The translations under genes and the position numbers were made by a program. Below are positions 55,364 to 62,526 of a stretch of 64,000 nucleotides of DNA, one piece after another. The first letter of the stretch is position 1. Each line of letters starts with the position of its first letter. Source of the stretch: Pseudonocardia sp. T1-2H (GTDB lineage Bacteria; Actinomycetota; Actinomycetes; Mycobacteriales; Pseudonocardiaceae); assembly GCF_038039215.1 (NCBI RefSeq), contig NZ_JBBPCL010000001.1:4526001-4590000 (forward strand), written 5' to 3'. The notes beneath the pieces are model-generated. The model saw nothing but the letters and a program-made list of their open reading frames with translations. It did not search any database and was not told the DNA's origin.

Positions 55364-55927
55364 GTGACGGATCGCGATCTCCTACGTGCGCTGCGTGAGC
55401 GCCGCTCGCGTCCCCGGCTGGTCGCGCCCGCCCCGGGACCCGGCGAGCTCGCCGAGCTCCTCGCCGTCGCCGCCGGCGCGCCCGACCACGGACGGCTGCG
55501 GCCCTGGCGGTTCGTCGTCGTCGACGAGTCCGCGCGCGGCCCGCTCGGCGAGGCGTTCGCCGCGGCCCACGCCGAGCGGGCGCCGGAGGCCACCCCGGAG
55601 CAGTTGGAGCACAGCCGGACCAAGCCGCTGCGGGCGCCGCTGGTCGTGGTGGTCGTGGCGTCGCCGGTGGCGCACGCGAAGGTCCCGCAGTGGGAGCAGC
55701 ATGCGTCCGCCGCGGCCGTCGCCCACGGGCTCGTCCTGGCCGCGGCCGTGGCCGGGTTCGGCGCGATCTGGCGGACGGGCTGGTACGGCGATGCCCCGAA
55801 GGTCCGCGCGCACCTGGGCCTGACCGCGGAGGAGACCGTGACGGCCTGGGTCTACCTCGGCACGCCGGCCGGTCCGGCCCCCGCCCCTCGCCCGGAGGTC
55901 CCGCTCCCCGTCACGTACCTGCGCTGA
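55364..55927 (+). CDS. Nitroreductase-family protein
   Basis: The 187-residue FMN-type nitroreductase fold protein has LLRALRERRSRPRLVAPAP, GAPDHGRLRPWRFVVVDE and a C-terminal LAAAVAGFGAIWRTGWYGD. It resembles the YdjA-type small nitroreductases that have reduced FMN loops. The GTG at 55364 is chosen with AAAGGGG upstream. The 3' end overlaps the convergent ribonuclease gene by 17 bp. The substrate is unknown. Confidence 0.85.
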   Translation: MTDRDLLRALRERRSRPRLVAPAPGPGELAELLAVAAGAPDHGRLRPWRFVVVDESARGPLGEAFAAAHAERAPEATPEQLEHSRTKPLRAPLVVVVVASPVAHAKVPQWEQHASAAAVAHGLVLAAAVAGFGAIWRTGWYGDAPKVRAHLGLTAEETVTAWVYLGTPAGPAPAPRPEVPLPVTYLR

Positions 55928-57326
55928 ACCGGACGCGGCCGGTCGCCGGGTCGGCCTCGACGAGCCGGACCCCGACCGTCCCGCCCGCCTTCAGCGTGCC
56001 CTCGCAGCGGGCCATGACCGGCGGCTCCGGCAGGTAGACCTCGCCCGGCTCGGCCCGCAGCACGATCACCTCGACCTCCTCGCCCACCCGGTCCGCGAGC
56101 AGGCCGGCCTCGGTGCGATCCATGCAGGCGCGCTCGACCTGGCCCGCCCGCGCCTCCGAGGCGGAGAGGAGACCCGGCAACGTCGGGAGGGCATCGAGCA
56201 GCCAGGGCGCCGGGTCCTCGCCCGCCGCGATCGCCAGGCAGAGCTCGCTGCCGAACCGGTCACCGAGCCGCCGCAGCGGGGCCGTGACGTGCGCGTACGG
56301 CGCCCCGATGCCCCCGTGGCCGGGGTCCTCCGGCGGAGCCTGACCGGGACCGAACCAGCTGTACCCCGCACCCCGCAGCAGCGAGGTGGCCGCGCGGCGG
56401 AGGGCGAGCGCGGGGGCCGAGCCGTCCCCGGACGCCGGCGAACGCAGACCGGCCAGGACCTCCGCGGGAGTCGCGCCCTCCGGCCACGCGACCCCGAGCC
56501 CCAGCGCGGTCCGGCGCAGCGCGGCGACGTCGGCGGGATCCGGCACCGGCAACGTCCGCAGCAGGCCCACCCCCGCGTCGAGCATCATCCTGGCCGCGCA
56601 CATGCCGGTGAGCAGCGAGATCTCCGCGTTCCAGTCCTCGACGGCGCTCCGCCGCCGCACCTCGACGGTCCACCCGTCGCCGCTGCGGACGACCTCCTGC
56701 TCCGGCAGCTCCAGCTCGACCGCGCCGCGGCCGACGGCCAGCGCGCGCCGCAGCGGACCCAGCTCCGGCAGGGCGGCCAGGGCGACGGGCAGCGGGCACC
56801 CGGCGTCGACGTCGGCCTGCACGCCCGCGTAGTCCAGCCGCGCGCGGGACCGGACCATCGCGCGGCGGACCTGCACGTCCCGGGCCTCGCCGGCCTCGTC
56901 GAGGGTGATCCGCCAGAGCACGGCCGGGCGGTCGCCGTCCGGCAGCAGGCTCGCCGCCCCCTCGGACAGCACCGGCGGGTGCAGCGGGACCGAGCCGTCC
57001 GGGAGGTAGAGGGTCTGCCCGCGGCGGCGCACCTCGGCGTCGAGCGCGCCCCCGGGTTCGACGACCGCGCCCAGGTCCGCGATCGCGTAGTGCACGACGA
57101 AGCCCTGCCCCGTGCGCGCGATCCCGACCGCCTGGTCCAGGTCCTTCGAGCCCGGCGGGTCGATCGTTACCAGCTCGAGGTCCGTGGCGTCGACCCGGTC
57201 CGGACCGGCCGTGACCGGCTCGACGGCCGACGCCTCGGCCAGGACGTCGGGCGGGAAGGACGCGGGGAGGTCGAACTCGGCCCGGACGGCGGCGAAGTCG
57301 GGGCGGGCTGTTCGCGGGGTCACCAC
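55911..57326 (-). CDS. RNB-domain (RNase II-like) ribonuclease
   Basis: The 471-residue protein is an RNB catalytic domain almost alone. The metal site is in LVTIDPPGSKDLDQAVGI, with Asp56, Asp62 and Asp64. HYAIADLGAVVEPG and LYLPDGSVPLHPPVLSEGAA follow, then WNAEISLLTGMCAARMML. It lacks the full cold-shock and S1 domains of E. coli RNase II; a short C-terminal strand region may be a reduced OB fold. It is expected to degrade RNA 3' to 5' in the cytosol. The GTG start is at 57326. Confidence 0.87.
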   Translation of the reverse strand: MVTPRTARPDFAAVRAEFDLPASFPPDVLAEASAVEPVTAGPDRVDATDLELVTIDPPGSKDLDQAVGIARTGQGFVVHYAIADLGAVVEPGGALDAEVRRRGQTLYLPDGSVPLHPPVLSEGAASLLPDGDRPAVLWRITLDEAGEARDVQVRRAMVRSRARLDYAGVQADVDAGCPLPVALAALPELGPLRRALAVGRGAVELELPEQEVVRSGDGWTVEVRRRSAVEDWNAEISLLTGMCAARMMLDAGVGLLRTLPVPDPADVAALRRTALGLGVAWPEGATPAEVLAGLRSPASGDGSAPALALRRAATSLLRGAGYSWFGPGQAPPEDPGHGGIGAPYAHVTAPLRRLGDRFGSELCLAIAAGEDPAPWLLDALPTLPGLLSASEARAGQVERACMDRTEAGLLADRVGEEVEVIVLRAEPGEVYLPEPPVMARCEGTLKAGGTVGVRLVEADPATGRVRFSAGT

Positions 57327-57431
57327 GGGCGAAGGATAGGAGCGCGGCCGGGCAAGGGCACGGGCCGGAGATCACGCGCTACCGTGGGCCCGCCCCGGCC
57401 GCCCCAACTCCGACCCCCACGGAGCCCCCCG

Positions 57432-58508
57432 ATGTCCGCCCAGCCCGTCGTCCGGCTCGTCTCGGTGGTCGTCGTCGCGCTCGCGCTCCTGCTCGGCGTC
57501 TACGTCGCGACGACGGGCGCCACCGTCGCCGCCGCCCCGGCGCGCCCGCCCACGACCACTGCGGCCACCGCGGAGCCGCAGCCCGCCCGGTGGGCGCCGG
57601 TCGACCGGGCGGGTCCCGCGTTCTCCGTCCCGCAGGACCTGCTCGACGCGAGCCTGACCTGCACCCCGGCGGTCGACGGCGCCTCCGTCGACCCGGTCCT
57701 GCTGCTGTCCGGCACCGGTGCGGACCCGGACGAGGCCTTCGACTGGGGCGTCGAGCCGGTGCTCGCCACCCGGGACATTCCGACCTGCGTGTCCGTCGCC
57801 CCCGACCACAACAACGCCGACATCGCGGTGCGCGGCGAGTACGTCGCGCACGCCGTGCGGTCGATCGCCGAGCGTTCCGGGCGGAAGGTCGCCGTCGTCG
57901 GGCACAGCCAGGGCGGCGTCGTGATCCGCTGGGCGCTGCGGTTCTGGCCGGACCTGCGCCCGCTGGTGTCCGACGTCGTCGCGCTCGGCCCGCCAACCGA
58001 GGGCGCGGCGCCCCTGGCGACCGCCTGCACCGACACCTGCAGCGCCGCCCGGTGGCAGCAGCGCGCGGGCTCGGAGTTCCTCGCGGCGCTCAACTCCGGA
58101 CTGCGGACGTTCCCCGGGATCGACTACACCGTCGTCACCTCGGCCACGGACGCCGTCGTCACCCCCACCCCGGCGGCCTCGGCGCTGCCGGTCGGCGAGC
58201 CCGGCGGCGGCACGGTCGTCAACGTCGCGGTCCAGGACCTCTGCCCCGGCCGCCCGGTGGACCACGTCGCCCTCGGCACGTCGGACGCCGTGGCGCTCGC
58301 CCTCGTCGTGGACGCGCTGCAGAATCCGGGACCGGCGGACGTCGCGCGCGCCGGAACGCAGGGCTGCGGGCGGATCGACGCCCGCGGGATCACCCGGGCC
58401 GAACTGACGGACGGGACGCGGCGCCTGGACGTCGCCGGCAACCGGCCGACGACCCCGCTCCCGGCCGAACCCGCCCTCCCCTGCTACACCCACGCGACGG
58501 GCTGCTGA
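57432..58508 (+). CDS. Secreted lipase, alpha/beta hydrolase
   Basis: The 358-residue protein has a Sec-type signal (VSVVVVALALLLGVYVATTG) and a Thr/Ala-rich spacer. The lipase core contains PVLLLSGTGADPDEAFDWG and the nucleophile elbow VVGHSQGGVVIRW (Ser159). An acid lies in VTSATDAVVTP, and His in RPVDHVALGTSD. Cysteine pairs fit secretion. The pattern resembles the Candida antarctica lipase B-like bacterial lipases that hydrolyse acylglycerols. The ATG at 57432 is clear. It has no obvious operon partner. Confidence 0.87.
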   Translation: MSAQPVVRLVSVVVVALALLLGVYVATTGATVAAAPARPPTTTAATAEPQPARWAPVDRAGPAFSVPQDLLDASLTCTPAVDGASVDPVLLLSGTGADPDEAFDWGVEPVLATRDIPTCVSVAPDHNNADIAVRGEYVAHAVRSIAERSGRKVAVVGHSQGGVVIRWALRFWPDLRPLVSDVVALGPPTEGAAPLATACTDTCSAARWQQRAGSEFLAALNSGLRTFPGIDYTVVTSATDAVVTPTPAASALPVGEPGGGTVVNVAVQDLCPGRPVDHVALGTSDAVALALVVDALQNPGPADVARAGTQGCGRIDARGITRAELTDGTRRLDVAGNRPTTPLPAEPALPCYTHATGC

Positions 58509-58605
58509 TCAGCCTCGGAAACAGAGTCGTCACTCTGCCCTCTGGACAACGGCCGCTCCGCGGGTCAGCCTTGACACACCGGTTCGCCGAACCATGGGAG
58601 GCGTC

Positions 58606-58761
58606 ATGAGGTTGGGCAGGAAGCTGGCGGAGGGTTTCGCCGTCGACCGGGAGGCCGAGCAGGCCGACCAGCCGCGCGTCCCCGAGGAGAAGGTCACCGT
58701 CCCGGTCGAGGTGGCGGCACTCGAGGAGGCCCCCGAGCCCGTTCGCCCCGCCCGGGTCTGA
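58606..58761 (+). CDS. Small acidic 51-residue protein
   Basis: An ATG at 58606 behind GGGAGG opens a 51-residue frame (MRLGRKLAEGFAVDREAEQA, ending PVRPARV). It is Glu/Pro-rich with a basic start and no membrane helix. Its third-position GC bias, ribosome site and 13-bp distance to the next gene suggest it is real and cotranscribed with the Cys-rich gene. I do not recognise it. Confidence 0.55.
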   Translation: MRLGRKLAEGFAVDREAEQADQPRVPEEKVTVPVEVAALEEAPEPVRPARV

Positions 58762-58774
58762 CCCGGACCGCACG

Positions 58775-59503
58775 ATGGGCGGACTCTTCGCCCGCACGCC
58801 GCACGAGCATTCCGAGAAGCCACTCCCGGGATTCAAGCTCGCGTATCCCATGCTGTCCGCCGACGGCACGGTGGCGGGCTACAGCGGGGTGACGCTCGGC
58901 CGGGCCCACGTCTACCGCACGGTCGACGACGCGGTGTGCGCGCACGGGTCCCGGCACGCGTGCCCGTCCCGGTGGTGCGACTGCGGGTTCTACTGCTTCC
59001 ACGAGCTGTCCTCGGCCCGGGACCTGGCCTGCGAGCCGGACCACCGGGGCGCGGTGCTGCTCGAGGTCGCGGTGTCCGGACGTTACCGGCGCTACGAACG
59101 GGGGCTGCGCTACGCCCGGCAGCGGGTGCGCACGGTCCGGATCGGCCGCTGCGAGTGCGGCCGGGCCGCGGAGCTGCTCGCGGACTCCGGGGTGGGCAGT
59201 GTCGGCTGGCGCCGGCTCGTCCCGGTGTGCCCGGGCTGCGCGGCGCTGCGCCCGGTGATCACCCCCGAGGACTTCTCCCGGCTGGCGGGGGGCATCGACG
59301 TGCGGGTCGACGGCCCCATCCCCGGGATGCCCGTCTCCGGCGTCGCGGTCCGCCCCGAACCGGCGGCCGAACCGCCCCCGGCGGGCCGGGACGACGAGCC
59401 GGGGACGGTCGCGCTGCTCGCCGCCGAGGTCGCGCTGCTGCAGGCCAGGCTGGACGAGGTCCAGTCCCGGCTGGACCGGCTCACCCGCGGCCCGCAGAGC
59501 TGA
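58775..59503 (+). CDS. Cysteine-rich protein with a C-terminal coiled coil, unknown function
   Basis: The 242-residue protein has two Cys clusters. The first is Cys55, 63, 68, 70, 74 and 86 with His61 (HACPSRWCDCGFYCFHE). The second is Cys126, 128, 152 and 155 (CEC...CPGC), which looks like a zinc ribbon. Between them is a conserved-looking GAVLLEVAVSGRYRRYERG. A Pro-rich linker precedes a predicted coiled coil (about 211-236, VALLQARLDEVQSRLDRL). There is no signal or membrane helix. I know similar CxCGFY-type actinobacterial hypotheticals but no function. Confidence 0.75.
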   Translation: MGGLFARTPHEHSEKPLPGFKLAYPMLSADGTVAGYSGVTLGRAHVYRTVDDAVCAHGSRHACPSRWCDCGFYCFHELSSARDLACEPDHRGAVLLEVAVSGRYRRYERGLRYARQRVRTVRIGRCECGRAAELLADSGVGSVGWRRLVPVCPGCAALRPVITPEDFSRLAGGIDVRVDGPIPGMPVSGVAVRPEPAAEPPPAGRDDEPGTVALLAAEVALLQARLDEVQSRLDRLTRGPQS

Positions 59504-59508
59504 GCCCG

Positions 59509-60228
59509 CTACAGCCAGGCGGGCATGACCGGTGGCTTGCTGCCGTCGTCCGTCTTCAGCGCGCGCGAACGACCGCGGCCGGAGACCCACGTCGCGAGGT
59601 CGGCCGTCGGGCCGGACACGGACACCAGGCCGGGCGCCTCACCGGTGGACCACACCTGGTCGCGATCCGTCGCGACCAGCCGCACCGCCGGCGTCTCGGG
59701 GCGCTCGGACAGCGACCGGGTGACGTCGCTGAGCAGCTCGCGCAGCATCGGCGCCGGGAAGTCCTCGAACGACGCGCCGACGTCCAGGTCCACCGAGTGG
59801 ATCCACATCTCCCGCGCCCGCAGCCACCCGATGTCCTGGACCGGCATCGGGTTGCCCCGCCCGTCGCGGACGATGGCCTTCCACGCGTCCTTGGGCATGG
59901 CCTTCACCGCGACGGCGAGCCTGTCCGAGGTCGCCACGACGTCCTCGCGGATGACCGCGGCGTCACGCAGCGCACCGCTCTCGATGTCCGCGTCCCGCTG
60001 CTCGCGGGAGGCGTACATCGGTGTCTCCTTGCCGGTCTTCGCCCAGTTGAGGAGGTTGATCAGCGCATCGGCGTTGCGAGCGACGTGGGTCAGCACGTGC
60101 GCGCGGCTCCACCCGGGCAGCGCCGACGGCTTGCGGAACGCCTCGTCGCCCATGCGCGTCATGAGTCCACGCAGGTGCGCCGCGCCGTCGCCGGCCCAGT
60201 CCAGGGTCTCCTTCAGCGTGCGGCTCAC
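59509..60228 (-). CDS. Maleylpyruvate isomerase-family, mycothiol-dependent enzyme
   Basis: The 239-residue DinB-like four-helix protein carries the metal site of mycothiol-dependent maleylpyruvate isomerase: His48 (RAHVLTHVARNAD), Glu140 and His144 (REMWIHSVDLD). Length and the C-terminal sterol-carrier-like half are normal. The GTG at 60228 overlaps the stop of the preceding FAH-family gene by 4 bp, so the pair is translationally coupled. With that neighbour it fits isomerisation of maleylpyruvate to fumarylpyruvate in gentisate breakdown, although no gentisate dioxygenase is in the window. Confidence 0.85.
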   Translation of the reverse strand: MSRTLKETLDWAGDGAAHLRGLMTRMGDEAFRKPSALPGWSRAHVLTHVARNADALINLLNWAKTGKETPMYASREQRDADIESGALRDAAVIREDVVATSDRLAVAVKAMPKDAWKAIVRDGRGNPMPVQDIGWLRAREMWIHSVDLDVGASFEDFPAPMLRELLSDVTRSLSERPETPAVRLVATDRDQVWSTGEAPGLVSVSGPTADLATWVSGRGRSRALKTDDGSKPPVMPAWL

Positions 60229-61067
60229 GTCGCCGAGCCCGCCCGCGCCTTCAGCCTGCAGGTGTTGCGGCACTCGCCGATCCCCGCGATCGACGTGACC
60301 AGTTCGGTTCCGTCGGTCAGGTAGCGCGGGGGCTTGCGCGCGTGCCCCACGCCGCCGGGCGTGCCGGTGGCGATGACGTCGCCAGGGTTGAGCGTGAGGA
60401 TCGCGGAGAGGTACTTGACGAGCTCGACCGCGCCGAAGACCAGCTGGTCCGTGGTGGAGTCCTGCATGACCTCCCCGTCGAGGCTGCTGGAGATGGCCCA
60501 GCCACCCTCGGGCAGTTCGTCCGGCGTCACCAGGACCGGGCCGAGCGGCGTCGAGTGCTCGAACGTCTTGCCCTGCAGGAACTGCTTGGTGCGGTTCTGG
60601 AAGTCCCGCATGCTCACGTCGTTGAGGATCGTGTAGCCGGCGATGGCGGCCGCCGCCGTCGCGTCGTCCGCGTCCCGGACCGGACGCCCGATGACGAGGG
60701 TGAGCTCGGCCTCGTAGTCCACCGCGGTGGAGACGGTGGGCAGCTCGATGTCGTCGTACGCGCCGACCAGCGCGGGGGCGAACTTCGCGAAGACCGTCGG
60801 GTACTCGGGGAGCTGGTTGCCCATCTCGAGCACGTGGTCCCGGTAGTTCAGTCCCACGCAGATGATCTTCTCGGGCGAGGGCACCAGCGGGGCGTAGTCC
60901 AGGCCCTCGACCGGGTGCGTCGGGCCCGCCGCCGCGGCGGCGTGGGCGGCCCAGTCCTCGCGGGACAGCAGGGCACGCAGGTCCGCCTCGCCGGTCTCGA
61001 CCGCCGTGTCCGCGTCCACGCGGACCGCCCGGGTGCCCACGGCCGTCCGGATCGTCGCCAGCCTCAT
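60225..61067 (-). CDS. Fumarylacetoacetate hydrolase-family protein (probable fumarylpyruvate hydrolase)
   Basis: The 280-residue protein has the FAH core: ICVGLNYRDHVLEMG, the metal ligands Glu119 and Glu121 in DYEAELTLVIG with Asp150 in TILNDVSMRD, and GDVIATGTPGGVG. Members cleave C-C bonds in acylpyruvates or act as decarboxylases. Coupling to the maleylpyruvate isomerase-like gene points to fumarylpyruvate hydrolysis to fumarate and pyruvate. The ATG at 61067 begins MRLATIRTAVG, a usual family start. Confidence 0.87.
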   Translation of the reverse strand: MRLATIRTAVGTRAVRVDADTAVETGEADLRALLSREDWAAHAAAAAGPTHPVEGLDYAPLVPSPEKIICVGLNYRDHVLEMGNQLPEYPTVFAKFAPALVGAYDDIELPTVSTAVDYEAELTLVIGRPVRDADDATAAAAIAGYTILNDVSMRDFQNRTKQFLQGKTFEHSTPLGPVLVTPDELPEGGWAISSSLDGEVMQDSTTDQLVFGAVELVKYLSAILTLNPGDVIATGTPGGVGHARKPPRYLTDGTELVTSIAGIGECRNTCRLKARAGSAT

Positions 61068-61140
61068 CGCGTCCGCTCCACGCTCGTCCTCACCGTCACG
61101 GGTAGGAGTCTGCGATATGCCCCGTCCGCCCCGATACCCA

Positions 61141-61192
61141 CCCCTGGCGAGTGGCGACGGGCGCTCCGGCGTCCGCCGCCACTCGCCGGGGG
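61141..61192 (-). terminator. Hairpin downstream of the serine hydrolase gene
   Basis: CCCCTGGCGAGTGGCG (61141-61156) pairs with 61177-61192 over 16 bp with one mismatch and a 20-nt loop. On the minus strand it follows the hydrolase stop by 5 bp and precedes the FAH gene promoter region. Confidence 0.7.
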
Positions 61193-61197
61193 GTGCC

Positions 61198-62352
61198 TCA
61201 GAGGCGGTAGACCTCCCGCTCGAAGTCCTGGTACATCTGCATGGCCTCGGCCGGGATGAACGGCAGGAACTGGCTGTAGATCGCGCCGGTCACCCCGGAG
61301 GCCGGGTCGACCCAGTAGTGGCTGTTGAACACCCCGGCCCAGGCCCCGCTGTAGGCGGCACGCAGGCCCGGCTCCTGGACGGTGTTGAGCAGCAGGCCGT
61401 GGCCCCACTTCATCCCGGGCGGCCCGTTCCACGGCCCGGAGACCGCCGGGTCGCCGGTCGGGATGTAGGTCGGGAAGTCCAGCGAGCCGATCTGGTTGGT
61501 GAACGCCTGCTCGACCGTCGACGCCTGCAGGATCTGCTCGCCGTCCAGCGTCCCGTTGTTGAGCAGCATCAGCTGGAAACGCAGGTAGTCCCGCGGGGTG
61601 GAGTAGAGGCCGTGGCCCCCGGCCCACCACTGCGGTGCCGTCGACCAGTCGATGTCCGTGGCGACCCAGCTGCCGTCCTCGCCCTTGACGTGGACCGCGG
61701 CGAGGTTGGCGCGGTCCGCCTCGCTCGGCGTGAACGACGTCCGGTTCATCCCGAGCGGGCCCAGGACGTGCTCGGCGAGGTAGTCCTTCAGGTTCTGCCC
61801 GCTGACCTCGCGGACGACCTCACCCAGCCAGTCCGTGTTGATCCCGTACTCGAACTTCGTCCCCGGGTCCGCGACCAGCGGGGCGGTGAAGATCGCCTTG
61901 TCCCCGGTGAGCACGTTCGGGGTCCCGGTGACCCGCTCCCACTCCACGATCTCCGGGTTCCAGAACCAGTAGCTCAGACCGGTCGTGTGGGTGATCAGCT
62001 GCTTGACAGTGGCGCGGGAGCCGGCGGGGCGGTACTTGGGGGTGTCGCCGTCGAAGCCCTCGAGGACCTGCAGGTCCGCGAACTGCGGGAGGATCGTGTC
62101 GATCGGCGCCTCGAGCTCGAGGTTCCCCTGCTCGACCTGCTGCAGAGCGGCCGTCGTGGCGACCATCTTGGTCATGGACGCGATCCGGAAGTGCGTGTCG
62201 ACGCCCGCCGGCTCGTCCGAGCCGACCGAGCGCGGCCCGGCGCCGCCCTCGTAGAGGATGTTCCCGTCCCGGTCCGCCGCGATCGCGACGGCCTGGGGAA
62301 CCGATCCGGCCGCGACCGCGTCCCGGAGTACCTGGTCGATGGCTGAGCTCAT
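61198..62352 (-). CDS. Serine hydrolase, beta-lactamase/EstB family
   Basis: The 384-residue protein has the class C beta-lactamase-like fold: the SxxK motif SMTK (Ser59, Lys62) in RIASMTKMVATT, the tyrosine motif YGIN (Tyr169, Asn172), and KWGHG in place of KTG. There is no secretion signal, so a cytosolic esterase or amidase is likelier than antibiotic resistance. The start is the ATG at 62352. The gene is followed by a hairpin and the FAH/maleylpyruvate pair, on the same strand. Confidence 0.88.
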   Translation of the reverse strand: MSSAIDQVLRDAVAAGSVPQAVAIAADRDGNILYEGGAGPRSVGSDEPAGVDTHFRIASMTKMVATTAALQQVEQGNLELEAPIDTILPQFADLQVLEGFDGDTPKYRPAGSRATVKQLITHTTGLSYWFWNPEIVEWERVTGTPNVLTGDKAIFTAPLVADPGTKFEYGINTDWLGEVVREVSGQNLKDYLAEHVLGPLGMNRTSFTPSEADRANLAAVHVKGEDGSWVATDIDWSTAPQWWAGGHGLYSTPRDYLRFQLMLLNNGTLDGEQILQASTVEQAFTNQIGSLDFPTYIPTGDPAVSGPWNGPPGMKWGHGLLLNTVQEPGLRAAYSGAWAGVFNSHYWVDPASGVTGAIYSQFLPFIPAEAMQMYQDFEREVYRL

Positions 62353-62470
62353 GGGGGCTGCTCCTTCTGGCGTCTCTGCCAGCTCGATGTGATGCGCCGC
62401 ACAGCCTTCCGACAGCGGGCGGCCACGGCAACCGGCCCCCTCCGAACGGGCAGGTGCGGCTTCGCCGCCC

Positions 62471-62510
62471 GTGCGCGGACAACGTTGTTCCGACGACGTC
62501 TTCCGCGCAC
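62471..62510. repeat. GTGCGCGGA-family palindrome after the molybdenum hydroxylase gene
   Basis: GTGCGCGGA (62471-62479) pairs with TCCGCGCAC (62502-62510). The element lies 16 bp beyond the stop of the minus-strand hydroxylase gene and is nearly identical to the one after pepA at 23458-23497. Confidence 0.8.
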
Positions 62511-62526
62511 GAGCGCCGGGACCGGA

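Noticed and set aside
51053..55927. 1,624-codon open frame on the plus strand opposite glnA2, the Hip1-like gene and the GCS2 gene
   Set aside because: Only its last part is real (the nitroreductase); the rest mirrors well-supported genes on other frames and strands.
55911..57326. Missing fourth aspartate (DLDQ for DLDD) in the RNB active site
   Set aside because: As I recall, DLDQA is the usual form in actinobacterial RNB proteins, so it is not evidence of inactivation.
61198..62352. Beta-lactamase resistance gene
   Set aside because: The fold and SxxK/YxN motifs are present, but there is no secretion signal and KWGHG replaces KTG, so an EstB-type esterase is more likely.
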